Assembly (NCBI GenBank): GCA_019054805.1 | Contig: JAHQIY010000024.1 | Coordinates: forward strand, 620,001 to 684,000 | DNA: 64,000 nucleotides | Direction: 5' to 3' | Source of the DNA: Brachionus manjavacas | Taxonomy: Eukaryota > Rotifera > Eurotatoria > Ploima > Brachionidae | In this document: positions 63,718 to 64,000 of the stretch, one piece after another | How the letters are laid out: each line of letters starts with the position of its first letter | Numbering within the stretch: the first letter of the stretch is position 1 | Notes under the pieces: model-generated | The model's database searches: none | What the model saw: only the letters and a program-made list of their open reading frames with translations | What the model was told of the DNA's origin: nothing | Position numbers and translations under genes: made by a program

Positions 63718-63895
63718 ACAACGTCAAAAACAACGGGGAAACTAAAAATGTTGTATTTGAAGTCGAAAAAATTTTGGAACCATTTGAGAGTTTTCTGGAT
63801 CTCAAACTGATAGAAAATGATTGGAAATCAAAAAAAATGAAACTAACTCTGAGAAAAGAAAAAGAGGAAGACCAGGAAAAATAATTTAAAACACT
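63718..63895 (+). pseudogene. integrase C-terminal tail with AT-hook-like motif
   Basis: Two frames are coding-like. One (to 63883) is rich in Lys and Glu. The other, from about 63827 to a TAA at 63893, contains K-R-K-R-G-R-P-G-K, an AT-hook-like core (R-G-R-P) flanked by basic residues. Basic or AT-hook tails are known at the C-termini of some gypsy-type polyproteins and could help target chromatin. The frame differs from that of the GPY/F module, so at least one more frameshift is present. Confidence 0.5.
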
Positions 63896-64000
63896 CCGAC
63901 TTTTATAATTATTTTAACATTAATAGCCAGCATGCTTATATTTCCTATCGTATCATTAAGACTGTCTAATAATTTTTATGTGTGTGATACACCTTACTAC
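63896..64000 (+). CDS. signal-peptide-like reading frame running off the window
   Basis: Open from just after the integrase-tail stop to the window end, in the same frame. It reads a strongly hydrophobic stretch of about 16-18 residues (F-I-I-I-L-T-L-I-A-S-M-L-I-F), then a polar segment with N-N-F-Y-V-C-D. A signal peptide or membrane anchor placed directly after an integrase tail is the position of an env-like third frame in some gypsy elements. The only Met is inside the hydrophobic stretch, so the start may lie elsewhere or depend on splicing. It may also be chance hydrophobic AT-rich sequence. Confidence 0.25.

Noticed and set aside
63620-63805. Minus-strand open frame over the integrase tail
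   Set aside because: Antisense of the GPY/F module and basic tail; no features of its own.
1-64000. tRNA, rRNA or splicing-defined host genes
   Set aside because: I looked for conserved tRNA arms, rRNA cores and exon-like conserved protein segments and saw none that I could support by eye; a covariance-model scan would be decisive.

Overview
The window is eukaryotic, extremely AT-rich and almost entirely repetitive. It contains no intact host gene, no rRNA or tRNA gene that I could see, and no prokaryotic features. Everything recognisable is transposon-derived: a MULE-type DNA transposase family, a non-LTR retrotransposon reverse transcriptase and an endonuclease fragment, a Ty3/gypsy integrase, and a hAT-type MITE. 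The mix suggests a repeat-rich invertebrate; a monogonont rotifer is my best guess, an inference from base composition and transposase style only.

Layout. 1-2.8 kb is AT-rich sequence with an orphan C2H2 zinc-finger fragment and one dispersed repeat. 2.8-32.7 kb is a head-to-tail array of about eight 3.46-4.45 kb units. Each unit holds a decayed MULE transposase core between two arms made of ~130-bp degenerate monomers. The monomers run in + orientation upstream of the transposase and in - orientation downstream. This is the layout expected of a Foldback-like element whose long terminal inverted repeats are themselves tandem repeats. 33.4-45.3 kb is a 439-bp satellite (27 consecutive units) made of the same arm monomers, with a nested ~4.4 kb higher-order repeat. 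45.3-53.2 kb holds inverted arm arrays without a transposase core, duplicated at offsets of 4046 and ~1542 bp.

53.2-61.1 kb is a mosaic. It has two solo MULE copies that keep the SWIM-like C-terminus lost from the array units but lack the first catalytic-Asp segment that the array units keep. Between them lies a non-LTR reverse-transcriptase pseudogene flanked by an inverted repeat of about 400 bp. 61.1-62.1 kb carries an endonuclease/exonuclease/phosphatase-like fragment and a small local duplication. 62.1-64 kb is a Ty3/gypsy integrase pseudogene split by a 593-bp hAT-like MITE with perfect 8-bp target duplications. It is followed by a GPY/F-like module, an AT-hook-like tail, and the start of a signal-peptide-like reading frame that runs off the window.

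The main story is a possible transposon-to-satellite transition. A MULE with tandem-repeat arms has been amplified in tandem, and a subset of arm monomers has been amplified again into a separate satellite. All coding regions carry stops, frameshifts or deletions, so none looks autonomous. All similarities were judged by eye; no identity percentages or database searches were possible.
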